Shown here piece by piece: positions 11,955 through 18,700 of a stretch of 18,700 nucleotides of DNA. Origin of the DNA: an uncultured Collinsella sp. (GTDB taxonomy: Bacteria > Actinomycetota > Coriobacteriia > Coriobacteriales > Coriobacteriaceae); NCBI GenBank assembly GCA_900545165.1, contig UQYA01000035.1:1-18700 (forward strand), in the 5' to 3' direction. Position numbers and translations under genes: made by a program. Position 1 is the first letter of the stretch. Every line of letters begins with the position of its first letter. Below the pieces are notes generated by a model. The model was not told the DNA's origin. It made no database searches and saw nothing but the letters and a program-made list of their open reading frames with translations.

Positions 11955-12662
11955 ATGGCTAAGCATGGTAAGAGCTATAACGCCGCTGCCGAGAAGATCG
12001 ACCGCGCCACGCTCTACACCCCCCTTCAGGCTGCCAAGCTCATCAAGGAGCTCGACACCGCCAAGTTCGACGAGACCGTCGAGGCCCACTTCCGTCTGGG
12101 CATCGATACTCGTAAGGCTGACCAGAACATCCGTGGTTCCATCTCCCTGCCCCACGGCACCGGCAAGACCGTTCGTGTTGCCGTCTTCGCCGAGGGCGAG
12201 AAGGCCCGCGAGGCTGAGGCTGCCGGCGCCGACATCATCGGCTCCGACGAGCTCGTCGCCCAGATTCAGAAGGGCGAGATCAATTTCGACGCCGCTATCG
12301 CTACGCCGAACATGATGGCCAAGGTTGGCCGCATTGGTAAGATCCTTGGTCCCCGTGGCCTCATGCCGAACCCCAAGCTCGGCACTGTGACCATGGACGT
12401 CGCCAAGATGGTCTCCGAGCTCAAGGCTGGCCGCGTTGAGTACCGCGCCGACCGCTATGGCATCTGCCACGTGCCCCTGGGCAAGAAGTCCTTCTCTGAG
12501 CAGCAGCTCGTCGAGAACTACGCTGCCCTGTACACCGAGATCCTGCGCGTCAAGCCCTCTTCTGCTAAGGGCAAGTACGTCAAGTCCATCTCTGTGTCTT
12601 CCACCATGGGCCCTGGCGTCAAGGTCGATCCCGCTGTCCAGCGTGACTTCCTGGCTGAGTAA
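11955..12662 (+). CDS. rplA: 50S ribosomal protein uL1
   Basis: Forms the mobile L1 stalk that helps release E-site tRNA, and in many bacteria represses its own operon by binding mRNA. It has 235 residues. Family marks are TKFDETVEAHFRL-like AKFDETVEAHFRLGID near residue 35, NIRGSISLPHGTGK near 57, and the signature KILGPRGLMPNPKLGTV at about 128-144. The second ATG at 11955 has AGGAGG 8 nt upstream and gives the usual MAKHGK start; an ATG at 11949 is only 2 nt from the Shine-Dalgarno. rplJ and rplL are not in this window; a strong terminator ends the operon. Confidence 0.97.
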   Translation: MAKHGKSYNAAAEKIDRATLYTPLQAAKLIKELDTAKFDETVEAHFRLGIDTRKADQNIRGSISLPHGTGKTVRVAVFAEGEKAREAEAAGADIIGSDELVAQIQKGEINFDAAIATPNMMAKVGRIGKILGPRGLMPNPKLGTVTMDVAKMVSELKAGRVEYRADRYGICHVPLGKKSFSEQQLVENYAALYTEILRVKPSSAKGKYVKSISVSSTMGPGVKVDPAVQRDFLAE

Positions 12663-12698
12663 CTGCTAGTTACTGCCTGATCAAAGCAAGCATTGCTA

Positions 12699-12737
12699 AA
12701 GAAACCCGGTTCTGCCTTGTGCAGGACCGGGTTTCTT
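12699..12737 (+). terminator. Rho-independent terminator after rplA
   Basis: A 17-bp stem (12699-12715 with 12721-12737, one G-T pair) around loop CTTGT. It begins 37 bp after the stop and ends in a short T-rich arm (GTTTCTTGCT). Confidence 0.85.
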
Positions 12738-12753
12738 GCTATCGCGTCAAAAG

Positions 12754-12790
12754 CACCACAAAGGGGACGGTGTCCCCTTTGTGGTGGTTA
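12754..12790 (-). terminator. Stop-codon hairpin, copy A (after metallophosphoesterase)
   Basis: A perfect 15-bp stem, CACCACAAAGGGGAC (12754-12768) with its complement at 12772-12786, loop GGT. On the minus strand the TAA stop of the phosphoesterase (12790-12788) precedes the stem by one base, and CTTTTG follows it. It belongs to a family of four related hairpins (see copies B, C, D) sharing AACC(A/G)CC(A/G)CAAAGGG. Confidence 0.8.
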
Positions 12791-13498
12791 CCAGGGTGTT
12801 CTGGCCGTTGAGGACTCGATGGCATCGTGGCGTTTGAGCTCGCGGCGCATGGTTTGCGAATTGAGCCAGGCTGCCTGCCAGCCACGGATGGGGTAGCGCG
12901 TCTGATCGAGCTCAAACTGCGTATAGCCGCAGGCGTTGATGATCGTCGTTCCACACACATGCTGCCGCTCGCGCTGAAAATCGTAACCGTAGCTTTGGTG
13001 TACATGCCCATGCACCATGTAGTCGGCCCCCCAGGACTCAAGCGCCGTGTTAAAGCACTCAAACCCTCGATGCGGCAGATCGTCCAAATCACCCATACCG
13101 GCGGCGGGCGCATGGGTAAGCAGAATGTCGCACCCGCCGACCATCCTAACCTTACGCGACAGCTTACGCATGCGCTTGGACATCTCGCGTTCGGTGTACA
13201 TGTTGGCGCCGTCGCGATAACGCATGGACCCGCCAAGGCCCGCAATGCGAATCCCTCGGTACGTGTACACGCTGTCTTCCACGCAGATACATCCGCCTGG
13301 TGCATGACGTGCGTAGCGGTCATCGTGATTGCCGCGCACGTAGATGAGCGGTTTGTTGATGACCGTAACCAAAAACTCAAGATAGTCTGGGTCCAGATCG
13401 CCGGCGGACAAAATCAGGTCGACTCCCTCAAAGCGTTCCTTGCGAAAGCACTCCCAAAGGCATCGTTCTTCGGTATCGGCTATGGCAAGGATTTTCAT
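12788..13498 (-). CDS. Calcineurin-like metallophosphoesterase
   Basis: A 236-residue cytosolic metallophosphatase or phosphodiesterase; no signal peptide. Metal-site motifs in order: D8 in IADTEE, GD at 33-34 (SAGDLDPDYL), GNHDD at 56-60, H129 in LLTHAP, and GHVH at 164-167. The first motif is usually D-x-H; here the histidine position is E10, so the metal site is altered. The ATG at 13498 overlaps the TGA stop of the upstream ParB-BMP gene as ATGA, so the two are translationally coupled and likely work together. Phosphodiesterases of this small type act on cyclic nucleotides or other phosphoesters; the substrate here is not known. The gene ends at a hairpin of the repeat family described separately. 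Confidence 0.85.
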   Translation of the reverse strand: MKILAIADTEERCLWECFRKERFEGVDLILSAGDLDPDYLEFLVTVINKPLIYVRGNHDDRYARHAPGGCICVEDSVYTYRGIRIAGLGGSMRYRDGANMYTEREMSKRMRKLSRKVRMVGGCDILLTHAPAAGMGDLDDLPHRGFECFNTALESWGADYMVHGHVHQSYGYDFQRERQHVCGTTIINACGYTQFELDQTRYPIRGWQAAWLNSQTMRRELKRHDAIESSTARTPW

Positions 13499-15411
13499 AG
13501 GGCAGGGACTTTCGGCTCATCGTCGAGCTGCGGAATGGTGCCTACCACGTTGTCCGCCAGCCAATTCATCTCGACAATCTGCGTGCTCGGCAGCGGAGGG
13601 AAGCCTTCGATCTGTACCACGCCGTTCTGGCTGTGGAGCTCGCCGCCAAAGGGGTTGATGGATCCCTCAACAATGCCGTTGCGGAGCAACTGCACGAGTT
13701 TGCGCGTTTGGTAGGGTAGACCCGGAGCGTAACGGATGTCGATAACGCCGGAGCTCATGCCATACCAGTAGTTGACGGCGCGCACTTGGTTGTCGTCGCT
13801 GGTCTCGTCCCATGTGCCGTGCAGAAGGCTTTTCACGATAAGCTCGTAGTAGCGCCCCCAGTTCCAGACGGGCATGGCGATGCCGGTAACCTTGCCATCG
13901 ACCAAGCGGTGAAGCCCGTAGGCGGTGGGATCTTCCAGCGACTTTGACATATCGGCGCCGGTCATGACGTTCACGCCTTCGCGGCACATGGCCTCGGCGA
14001 GACCTCCAGCGGGCACATCGCCCCAGGTCAGGATAATTTGCGCGCGCGGGTCGAGCAGCGAGGCGCCAATCGCAAAGGCGTTGATCTCGCTGAGTGCGCC
14101 CGAGGCGAAGACCGACGCGTGGTAACCGATGCGGTGGTTGTCCGCCATGCTGGCCGCAAGGGCGCCCAGCAGAAACTTGGCCTCGTACATCTTGCCAAAG
14201 TACGAACGGACGCTTTGATGGGGAAGGCCGATAGAGCAGTTGAGGAACCGAACCCGGGGATACTCAACGGCAGCCCTGAGCGTGTATTCCATCAGGCGGT
14301 GCGAGGTCGAGAAGATGACGTTTGCTCCATGTTTGACAGCCGTTTCCACGGCGGCGTAGAACACATCCGGATCGTGACAGTCCTCGAACGCCTCGGTGCG
14401 CACGATACCGCCAAAGTGCTCATCGAGATACTGACGCCCTTGGTCGTGCAGGCTGTCCCAGCTCGACGTCGCACAGGGGAACTCATGGATAAAGGCGATG
14501 CGCAGGGGGTTGGCCGTCGAGTAGACGGTCTTGCCCATAAAGAAGTTGAGCACGCCAGAGGTGGACTTGGCGGGCGTCTCCCCCTCGTCGACGCTCGGTG
14601 CTTCGACAAGATCGACCTTGTCCTCGTCATTTTTGCCGGCAATGACCAGCTCGCGCCAGATCTTGCACAGGCGGTTTACGACGATATCCGTTGGCGTATC
14701 CAGCAGGCGGTCCTGGTTGTACACATTGAGGTAGACGAGCATGGCGTCGGCGGGCGTAATGTCCAGGTGATCGCCGCCTGCGCGAAGGTAGGCACGCTTA
14801 AAGAGCAGGAAAGTGTGGCGCAGGTAGTCGACCTTTTTCTGCGGCCATTTTTCGATAAGGTTCTGACCGAGCATCTTGGCGAGTGTTTCGTAGCTTCCCT
14901 CACGCGAGAACTCGATCTCGTATAGGGGGCAGACGCGCCAAAACGCGCAGAACTCGCCGTACAGGCGGCTTTCGACGGAATCCCATGTGCCGGGGTAGAG
15001 ACGGGTGACCTTGGCCGAAACCGTCGGGGCGTCTAGGAATTTGAGGACACTGACGCGTTTGTTGCCTTCTTGGACATAGAACCGATGCATGAACTCGGTG
15101 ACGATGACGGGGTCGCGATAGCCCTCGGTCACCTGGATGTCGTAGAGGTTGGACCACTTGCGGGCGAACTCGGTGCTAAACGGAAGCAGGGGCATAAAGT
15201 TACACGAAAAGGCGGACTGACGGCCCTTGGTGACCGTACCGACGACCATTTCGAGCGGAATATCCCGCAGGCCGACATTCTCTCGCTGACCTAAGGGGAG
15301 CTGAGCAACCAAGCTATCGAGGTCCGTAAGGTATGGATGCTCGCTTTGGCTAATGGCGCGTCGACGTCCTTGCTCGCCGCGCTTGCGTGCTTGACGATAG
15401 GCCTCTTCCAT
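13495..15411 (-). CDS. ParB-like domain fused to BMP-family ligand-binding domain
   Basis: A 638-residue protein. Residues about 40-140 look like a ParB/sulfiredoxin-like domain: IPLEMVVGTVTKGRQSAFS, then DPVIVTEFMHRFYVQEGNKRVSVLKFLD with the family's turn EGNKR at 115-119. Residues about 145-290 are a helical region of no recognised type. Residues about 302-595 resemble the BMP/PnrA periplasmic-binding fold (PLRIAFIHEFPCATSSWDS, FLLGALAASMADNHRIGY, NVMTGADMSKS, GVIDIRYAPGLPYQTRKLV). BMP domains bind nucleosides in ABC importers. The N-terminus is hydrophilic with no signal peptide or lipobox, so this version should be cytosolic. ATG at 15411 has AAGGGAG 7 nt upstream. It is coupled to the metallophosphoesterase. 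It is often annotated as an ABC substrate-binding protein, which the missing export signal contradicts. Function not known. Confidence 0.75.
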   Translation of the reverse strand: MEEAYRQARKRGEQGRRRAISQSEHPYLTDLDSLVAQLPLGQRENVGLRDIPLEMVVGTVTKGRQSAFSCNFMPLLPFSTEFARKWSNLYDIQVTEGYRDPVIVTEFMHRFYVQEGNKRVSVLKFLDAPTVSAKVTRLYPGTWDSVESRLYGEFCAFWRVCPLYEIEFSREGSYETLAKMLGQNLIEKWPQKKVDYLRHTFLLFKRAYLRAGGDHLDITPADAMLVYLNVYNQDRLLDTPTDIVVNRLCKIWRELVIAGKNDEDKVDLVEAPSVDEGETPAKSTSGVLNFFMGKTVYSTANPLRIAFIHEFPCATSSWDSLHDQGRQYLDEHFGGIVRTEAFEDCHDPDVFYAAVETAVKHGANVIFSTSHRLMEYTLRAAVEYPRVRFLNCSIGLPHQSVRSYFGKMYEAKFLLGALAASMADNHRIGYHASVFASGALSEINAFAIGASLLDPRAQIILTWGDVPAGGLAEAMCREGVNVMTGADMSKSLEDPTAYGLHRLVDGKVTGIAMPVWNWGRYYELIVKSLLHGTWDETSDDNQVRAVNYWYGMSSGVIDIRYAPGLPYQTRKLVQLLRNGIVEGSINPFGGELHSQNGVVQIEGFPPLPSTQIVEMNWLADNVVGTIPQLDDEPKVPAL

Positions 15412-15466
15412 AATGTTGCTCCCTTAGTCGTTTAAACAACTATATGAACCATGGTACCACGAATGA

Positions 15467-15506
15467 AAACCACTACAAAGATGCCTGACCCCTTTGCGGT
15501 GGTTTA
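15467..15506 (-). terminator. Stop-codon hairpin, copy B (after mscS)
   Basis: AAACCACTACAAAG (15467-15480) pairs with CTTTGCGGTGGTTT (15492-15505), 14 positions with one mismatch and one G-T. On the minus strand the TAA stop of mscS (15506-15504) supplies the first two bases of the stem, and TTTTC ends it. It lies between mscS and the downstream ParB-BMP gene. Confidence 0.75.
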
Positions 15507-16271
15507 GGCGATGATGGGGGCGATGGCGCGGATGCAGGCGTCGGCAGCGGTGAAAGTGGTGCTGTCGTCGCTGACGATAAAGATGATCTTTCCTTTGATG
15601 CCAAAGTCGCCGATTTCGCTAAAGAGTACGTAGGGCTCCTTGTCAAAGCCCGAGATGGGCGAGACGGCCGTTTTGGTTGCGCTCGTGAGCTCGTCTGCCA
15701 GCACGTCAAGGGAAGCCCACTTAGACGTGTCCTTTACGGCAACGGGCACGGCCACGCGCCCAAAGGGCATCAAATGCACGAGCGTGTTCTTGGAGATGTT
15801 GGAGTTGGGCACAATGATGGTCTGTCCACAGGCATCCTCAATCGTTGTATGGCGCCAAGTGATGTCTTGGACCACGCCGGATACGCCGCCGACCTCGATA
15901 TTGTCGCCGGGTTTGATGATGCCCATAAAGGTCACTTGCATGCCGCCGATAAGGTTTGACAGCGTGTCCTGAAAGCCGAGCGAGATGGCGATGCCGCCGA
16001 CGCCAAGAGCGGCGACGAGCGCGTTTGCGTTAATGCCAAAGCAGTTGTCGAGGATAAAGCTGCCGCCAATCATCCAGATGACGGCGCGCGCGATGTTGAT
16101 GAAGATACTCGATGCCGGAAGCGGGTTATCGTCTCGGTTAAGCAGATGGTTCAGGGTCTTGGATACGACCTTGGCGGCGACGGCGGTGCCTATCGCCAAG
16201 ATGACGGCCCAGATGATGTTGTGGACCCACCGTTGCTCAAAGAAATGAAGAATCGGCTCAAACAATTCCAT
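15504..16271 (-). CDS. Small-conductance mechanosensitive channel, MscS family
   Basis: A 255-residue inner-membrane channel that opens under membrane tension to release solutes in osmotic downshock. Transmembrane segments are seen at about 16-36 (IIWAVILAIGTAVAAKVV), 56-75 (FINIARAVIWMIGGSFIL) and the pore helix TM3 at about 82-110 (ANALVAALGVGGIAISLGFQ, then DTLSNLIGG). The beta domain follows (KPGDNIEVGGVSGVVQDITWRHT, then IIVPNSNISKN). The C-terminus is a short alpha/beta domain. I choose ATG at 16271, with AGGAGG 10 nt upstream; the longer frame would need a TTG at 16316 and would run through a terminator hairpin. It appears to be a single-gene unit ending at a repeat-family hairpin. Confidence 0.9.
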   Translation of the reverse strand: MELFEPILHFFEQRWVHNIIWAVILAIGTAVAAKVVSKTLNHLLNRDDNPLPASSIFINIARAVIWMIGGSFILDNCFGINANALVAALGVGGIAISLGFQDTLSNLIGGMQVTFMGIIKPGDNIEVGGVSGVVQDITWRHTTIEDACGQTIIVPNSNISKNTLVHLMPFGRVAVPVAVKDTSKWASLDVLADELTSATKTAVSPISGFDKEPYVLFSEIGDFGIKGKIIFIVSDDSTTFTAADACIRAIAPIIA

Positions 16272-16285
16272 GTAGGGAAAACCTC

Positions 16286-16450
16286 CTAATGATCGTTCAA
16301 CCATGATACCCACCAAGAAGCCCGTCCGATCACATCGGACGGGCCGATAACTTGAGATGGGGTGGCCGCGGTGGCGTAAGCTGGGGCGCCGGCGAGCACG
16401 CCGGCAAGGAGTGCGGCGGTCAAGGCGAGACGGGGAAGAGAGCTTCTCGT
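16286..16450 (-). pseudogene. Relic: signal peptide of a lost secreted-protein gene
   Basis: Minus-strand frame from 16450 reads (T)RSSLPRLALTAALLAGV, then LAGAPAYATAATPSQVI: a charged start, a hydrophobic core and an AYA cleavage site, a textbook Sec signal peptide. AAGGAAA (16462-16456) stands at Shine-Dalgarno distance, but the codon at the start position is ACG instead of ATG. After about 35 codons the frame runs straight into a terminator hairpin (16344-16320) and stops at TAG 16288-16286. So the head of a secreted-protein gene appears joined to its own terminator with the body missing. An ACG-started 54-residue peptide is possible but unlikely. Confidence 0.6.
16320..16344 (-). terminator. 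Terminator hairpin upstream of mscS
   Basis: A perfect 11-bp stem, GCCCGTCCGAT (16320-16330) with ATCGGACGGGC (16334-16344), loop of 3. On the minus strand TTCTTGG follows. It would end transcription coming through the signal-peptide relic, 49 bp before the mscS start. Confidence 0.65.
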
Positions 16451-16513
16451 GGCAGTTTCCTTAGTCCTTAACCAGTAGTTCCTGCTGACGCTGGATTATC
16501 GACATAATATGCG

Positions 16514-16553
16514 AAAACCGCCGCAAGGGCGTCTGTCCCTTTGCGGCGGTTTT
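16514..16553. repeat. Stop-codon hairpin family, copy C
   Basis: A perfect 13-bp stem, AAAACCGCCGCAA (16514-16526) with TTGCGGCGGTTTT (16541-16553). The minus-strand loop contains AGGGACAG, as in copy D. It stands 16 bp from copy D, in tandem behind the ABC ATPase gene. It is flanked by A4 and T4 tracts and could terminate in both directions. Confidence 0.75.
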
Positions 16554-16568
16554 GACGTTTGCGCAGAT

Positions 16569-16610
16569 AAAACCTACCAAAATAAACCTGTCCCTTTTTG
16601 GCAGGTTTTA
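16569..16610 (-). terminator. Stop-codon hairpin, copy D (after ABC ATPase)
   Basis: AAAACCTACCAAAA (16569-16582) pairs with TTTTGGCAGGTTTT (16596-16609), 14 bp with one G-T. On the minus strand the A-tract of the stem begins with the last two bases of the ATPase TAA stop (16610-16608). The loop carries AGGGACAGG. Confidence 0.8.
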
Positions 16611-17402
16611 GCTCAGCAGCATGCGGTCGTTGGCGAGCTCGCCTCCCGAGACCTCCTCGAACTTCTGCAGCAGGTCGGCTACGGTGAGCGACTTCTTCTC
16701 ATCGCCCGCCACGTCGTAGATCACGTGGCCTTCGTGCATCATGATCAGACGGTTGCCCAGACGGATGGCGTCGTTCATGTTGTGCGTGACCATGAGCGTG
16801 GTCAGGTGGTTCTCGTCGACGATCTCCTCGGTCAGGTTAAGCACCTTAGAGGCCGTCTTGGGGTCGAGGGCCGCGGTGTGCTCGTCGAGCAGCAGCAGGC
16901 GCGGCCTGGTGAGCGTGGCCATCAGCAGGGTGAGTGCCTGGCGCTGGCCACCCGAGAGCAGGCCGACCTTGGCGTTGAGACGCGTGTCCAGACCAAGGTC
17001 CAGGCGCTTGAGCAGCTCGACGTACTCATCTTTCTCGGCCTTGGTGACGCCCCACGAAAGGCCGCGACGCTGGCCGCGACGCTTGGCGAGGGCCAGGTTC
17101 TCGGCGATCTGCATGTCGGCAGCGGTACCGCGCATGGGGTCCTGAAACACGCGGCCCAGGTACTTGGCGCGCTGCGACTCGCTCAGGCGCGAGATGTCGG
17201 TGCCGTCGAGCTCAATAACGCCCGAATCGAGCGGGTACACGCCGGCGATCATGTTGAGCAGCGTGGACTTGCCGGCGCCGTTGCCGCCGATCACGGTTAC
17301 AAAGTCGCCGTCATTCAGGGTGAGGTCGACGCCGGTGAGCGCGCGCTTCTCGGTGACGGTGCCCTTGTTAAAGGTCTTCTTGACGTGCGAGAGCTTAAGC
17401 AT
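16608..17402 (-). CDS. ABC transporter ATP-binding protein (TrpX-type importer)
   Basis: The ATPase of an importer whose binding protein is of the TrpX/PF04392 class. From the start chosen (264 residues), Walker A is GGNGAGKST at about 39-47, the Q-loop is VFQDPMRGT near 86-92, the signature LLSGGQRQ near 148-155, Walker B LLLLDEHTAALDP near 169-181, and the switch His is in VTHNM near 207. An ATG at 17411 adds three residues, but AAGGGGG abuts it directly. The ATG at 17402 sits 9 nt from that Shine-Dalgarno and overlaps the permease end by 8 bp, so it is favoured. The gene is last in its operon. Ligands of such systems include amino acids such as tryptophan or tyrosine; the substrate here is not known. 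Confidence 0.88.
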   Translation of the reverse strand: MLKLSHVKKTFNKGTVTEKRALTGVDLTLNDGDFVTVIGGNGAGKSTLLNMIAGVYPLDSGVIELDGTDISRLSESQRAKYLGRVFQDPMRGTAADMQIAENLALAKRRGQRRGLSWGVTKAEKDEYVELLKRLDLGLDTRLNAKVGLLSGGQRQALTLLMATLTRPRLLLLDEHTAALDPKTASKVLNLTEEIVDENHLTTLMVTHNMNDAIRLGNRLIMMHEGHVIYDVAGDEKKSLTVADLLQKFEEVSGGELANDRMLLS

Positions 17403-18318
17403 CTGCCTCATCCCCCTTCGTGTAGGAGCTGCGGAGCTTATAGCGCTCCCAAACCACGGGCACGCACAGGGCCACGGCGACGATCACGGCGGAGAGCAAC
17501 TTCATGTCGTTGGCGTCCATGCCCAACTGCAGCACGATGGCGCGGATAAGGAAGTACACCACGGAGCCAAAGACGGCGGAGGCAAGACGGACGCTAAACT
17601 GCGTGAGGCCGCCGGGCAGCAGACGGCCGAGCACCTCGCCGATAACAATGGCGGCAAGACCGATAACGATGGCACCGGTGCCCATGCCAATGTCGGCATA
17701 CTTTTGGCTCTGGCAGATAAGCGCGCCCGAAAGGCCGATGAGGGCGTTGGAGAGCACGAGGGCGATCATCTTGGTGGAGTTGGTGTTGACGCCCAGAGCG
17801 CGGATCATGTACTCGTTGTTGCCGGTGGCGCGCAGCGCCGAGCCGATCTCGGTGCCAAAGAACCAATACAGGATGGCAACGATAGCCACGGCGAGCAGGA
17901 TGCCCAAGATGATGGCAACGGTGGACTGCGGCAGACCGGTCATATTGCTGACGGCCGAGAACACGGTGCCCTTGGCAAGAATGGGCGTATTGGACTTGCC
18001 CATGATGCGCAGGTTGATGGACCACAGGCTGATCTGGGTGAGGATTCCGGCGAGGATCGCGGGAATCTCGAAGACGGTGGTCAGAATGCCCGTGACGGCG
18101 CCCGCGATGGCGCCGGCGCACATGCCGGCCAGCACGGCGAGCAGCGGGTCGACGTTGTTATTGACGATGAGCACGGCGCAGACACAGCCGCCGAGGGCAA
18201 AGCTGCCGTCGCAGGTCATATCGGGGATGTCGAGCAGGCGGAACGTGATAAACACGCCAAGCACCATAATGCCCCAGAGGACGCCCTGCGAAACGGCGCC
18301 CTGCAATGCAATGAGCAT
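17395..18318 (-). CDS. ABC transporter permease (TrpX-type importer)
   Basis: A 307-residue membrane protein of the uncharacterised-ABC permease group, related to branched-chain amino acid permeases. About eight to nine hydrophobic segments are visible, beginning GVLWGIMVLGVFITFRLL. The cytoplasmic coupling region lies around GSALRATGNNEYMIRALGVN, followed by alternating small-residue helices (ALVLSNALIGLSGALI, GAIVIGLAAIVIGEVL). The hydrophilic tail YKLRSSYTKGDEADA is cytosolic. ATG at 18318 has AGGAGG 8 nt upstream. It overlaps the ATPase start. The substrate-binding protein gene lies upstream, separated by about 200 bp with a hairpin. Confidence 0.88.
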   Translation of the reverse strand: MLIALQGAVSQGVLWGIMVLGVFITFRLLDIPDMTCDGSFALGGCVCAVLIVNNNVDPLLAVLAGMCAGAIAGAVTGILTTVFEIPAILAGILTQISLWSINLRIMGKSNTPILAKGTVFSAVSNMTGLPQSTVAIILGILLAVAIVAILYWFFGTEIGSALRATGNNEYMIRALGVNTNSTKMIALVLSNALIGLSGALICQSQKYADIGMGTGAIVIGLAAIVIGEVLGRLLPGGLTQFSVRLASAVFGSVVYFLIRAIVLQLGMDANDMKLLSAVIVAVALCVPVVWERYKLRSSYTKGDEADA

Positions 18319-18392
18319 GCTTCATACCTCCTAGGATAGGGTGGACACGTGATTCACCATAATAGCGGTAACAATGCATAAAAGAGCTGCGG

Positions 18393-18451
18393 ACGGATGT
18401 TTTGTCTCATCCGTAACAAGCAGGGCGAACGCCGGTCTTTGGCGTTCGCCC
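18393..18451 (-). terminator. Hairpins between binding-protein and permease genes
   Basis: GGGCGAACGCC (18423-18433) pairs perfectly with GGCGTTCGCCC (18441-18451); on the minus strand TGCTTGTT follows. A second, 7-bp stem lies next to it (18393-18399 with 18408-18414). Partial termination here would give more binding protein than permease, a common design in importers. Confidence 0.65.
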
Positions 18452-18522
18452 CTATGGCTCAGATATTGAATAACACGGCAACGGTGCGAGCATGGGCCCT
18501 AGGCGCATCGCCGCGCATGTCG

Positions 18523-18700
18523 CTACTCGTCCAGAGCGGAAAGGTCGATGCCCAGGGCCTCGGCCATTTCGTCGTTCTTGACGACGACCAGGTCCTTGCT
18601 CGAGAGGTGCTTGATAGGCATGTCCTCGGGCTTGGCCTCGCCCTTCAGGATCTTAACGGCCATCTCGCCCGCGGCGTAGCCCAGGTCCTCATAGTTGATG
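18523..18700 (-). CDS. ABC transporter substrate-binding protein, C-terminal fragment
   Basis: The last 58 codons of a PF04392/TrpX-type solute-binding protein; the gene runs off the end of the window. The peptide starts INYEDLGYAAGEMAVKILKG, then EAKPEDMPIKHLSSKDLVVV and ends ALGIDLSALDE. The pattern 'LGY.AG.MAVKILKGEAKP..MP' followed by a Leu-rich closing strand and 'A..LGI..' is typical of this family's C-terminus. TAG is at 18525-18523. The export signal and ligand pocket are not in the window. It is the first gene seen of the three-gene importer and likely the most expressed, given the hairpin after it. Confidence 0.88.
   Translation of the reverse strand, partial: INYEDLGYAAGEMAVKILKGEAKPEDMPIKHLSSKDLVVVKNDEMAEALGIDLSALDE

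Noticed and set aside
10365..12470. 701-codon minus-strand open frame opposite secE, nusG, rplK and rplA
   Set aside because: It spans several real genes, a tRNA-proximal hairpin and intergenic control elements. The protein is a Leu/Asp/Gly-rich antisense artefact.
13495..15411. Ordinary ABC importer binding protein for the nearby transporter
   Set aside because: It lacks any export signal, carries an extra N-terminal domain, and the importer has its own TrpX-type binding protein at 18523-18700.
16509..18339. Long plus-strand open frames opposite the ABC ATPase and permease genes
   Set aside because: Antisense to clear Walker-motif and membrane-protein genes; the translations have no recognisable motif.

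Overview
The window looks like chromosomal DNA of a high-GC anaerobic gut actinobacterium, most likely a Coriobacteriia member close to Collinsella. This is inference: there is no rRNA in the window. It rests on strong G/C-ending codon use in the housekeeping genes, the actinobacterial/Firmicute order rpmG-tRNA-Trp-secE-nusG-rplK-rplA, and a phosphotransferase/phospho-glycosidase set typical of gut fermenters. Bases 1-48 are not biological. They are an Illumina Nextera i5 adapter with its index, so true genome sequence starts at base 49 inside the end of cysS.

Layout. (1) 49-1925, plus strand: end of cysS, then rlmB (23S rRNA methyltransferase) and rae1/yacP (ribosome-associated RNase), a conserved translation cluster. 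(2) 1926-8188, accessory DNA. It holds a minus-strand HTH-HipA-like kinase with operator-like repeats, a tRNA-Thr, and a repeat-rich 530-bp gap. Next comes a sugar module: a minus-strand phospho-beta-glycosidase and a beta-glucoside-type PTS EIIBC, with a divergent RpiR-family regulator. The sugar module lies between two copies of a 30-bp near-identical direct repeat. (3) 8189-12737, plus strand: a strong promoter drives tRNA-Tyr, tRNA-Thr, tRNA-Met and tuf. A second promoter drives rpmG, tRNA-Trp, secE and nusG, and then come rplK and rplA with an L1-type mRNA hairpin between them. (4) 12738-18700, minus strand: a cytosolic ParB-like/BMP fusion protein translationally coupled to a metallophosphoesterase, a small MscS channel, the head of a decayed secreted-protein gene, and a TrpX-type ABC importer (substrate-binding protein, permease, ATPase).

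The housekeeping blocks (1) and (3) correspond to one cluster in Bacillus (cysS...yacO-yacP-sigH-rpmG-secE-nusG-rplK-rplA). Block (2) therefore looks like accessory DNA sitting in an ancestral translation/transcription cluster. In block (4), three minus-strand genes end at members of one family of related hairpins whose foot overlaps or touches the TAA stop codon; a fourth copy stands in tandem with the last of them.

The items most worth a second look are the ParB-BMP fusion with its coupled phosphoesterase, the self-complementary ATCTGTAACA array, the stop-codon hairpin family, the direct repeats around the sugar module, and the signal-peptide relic.
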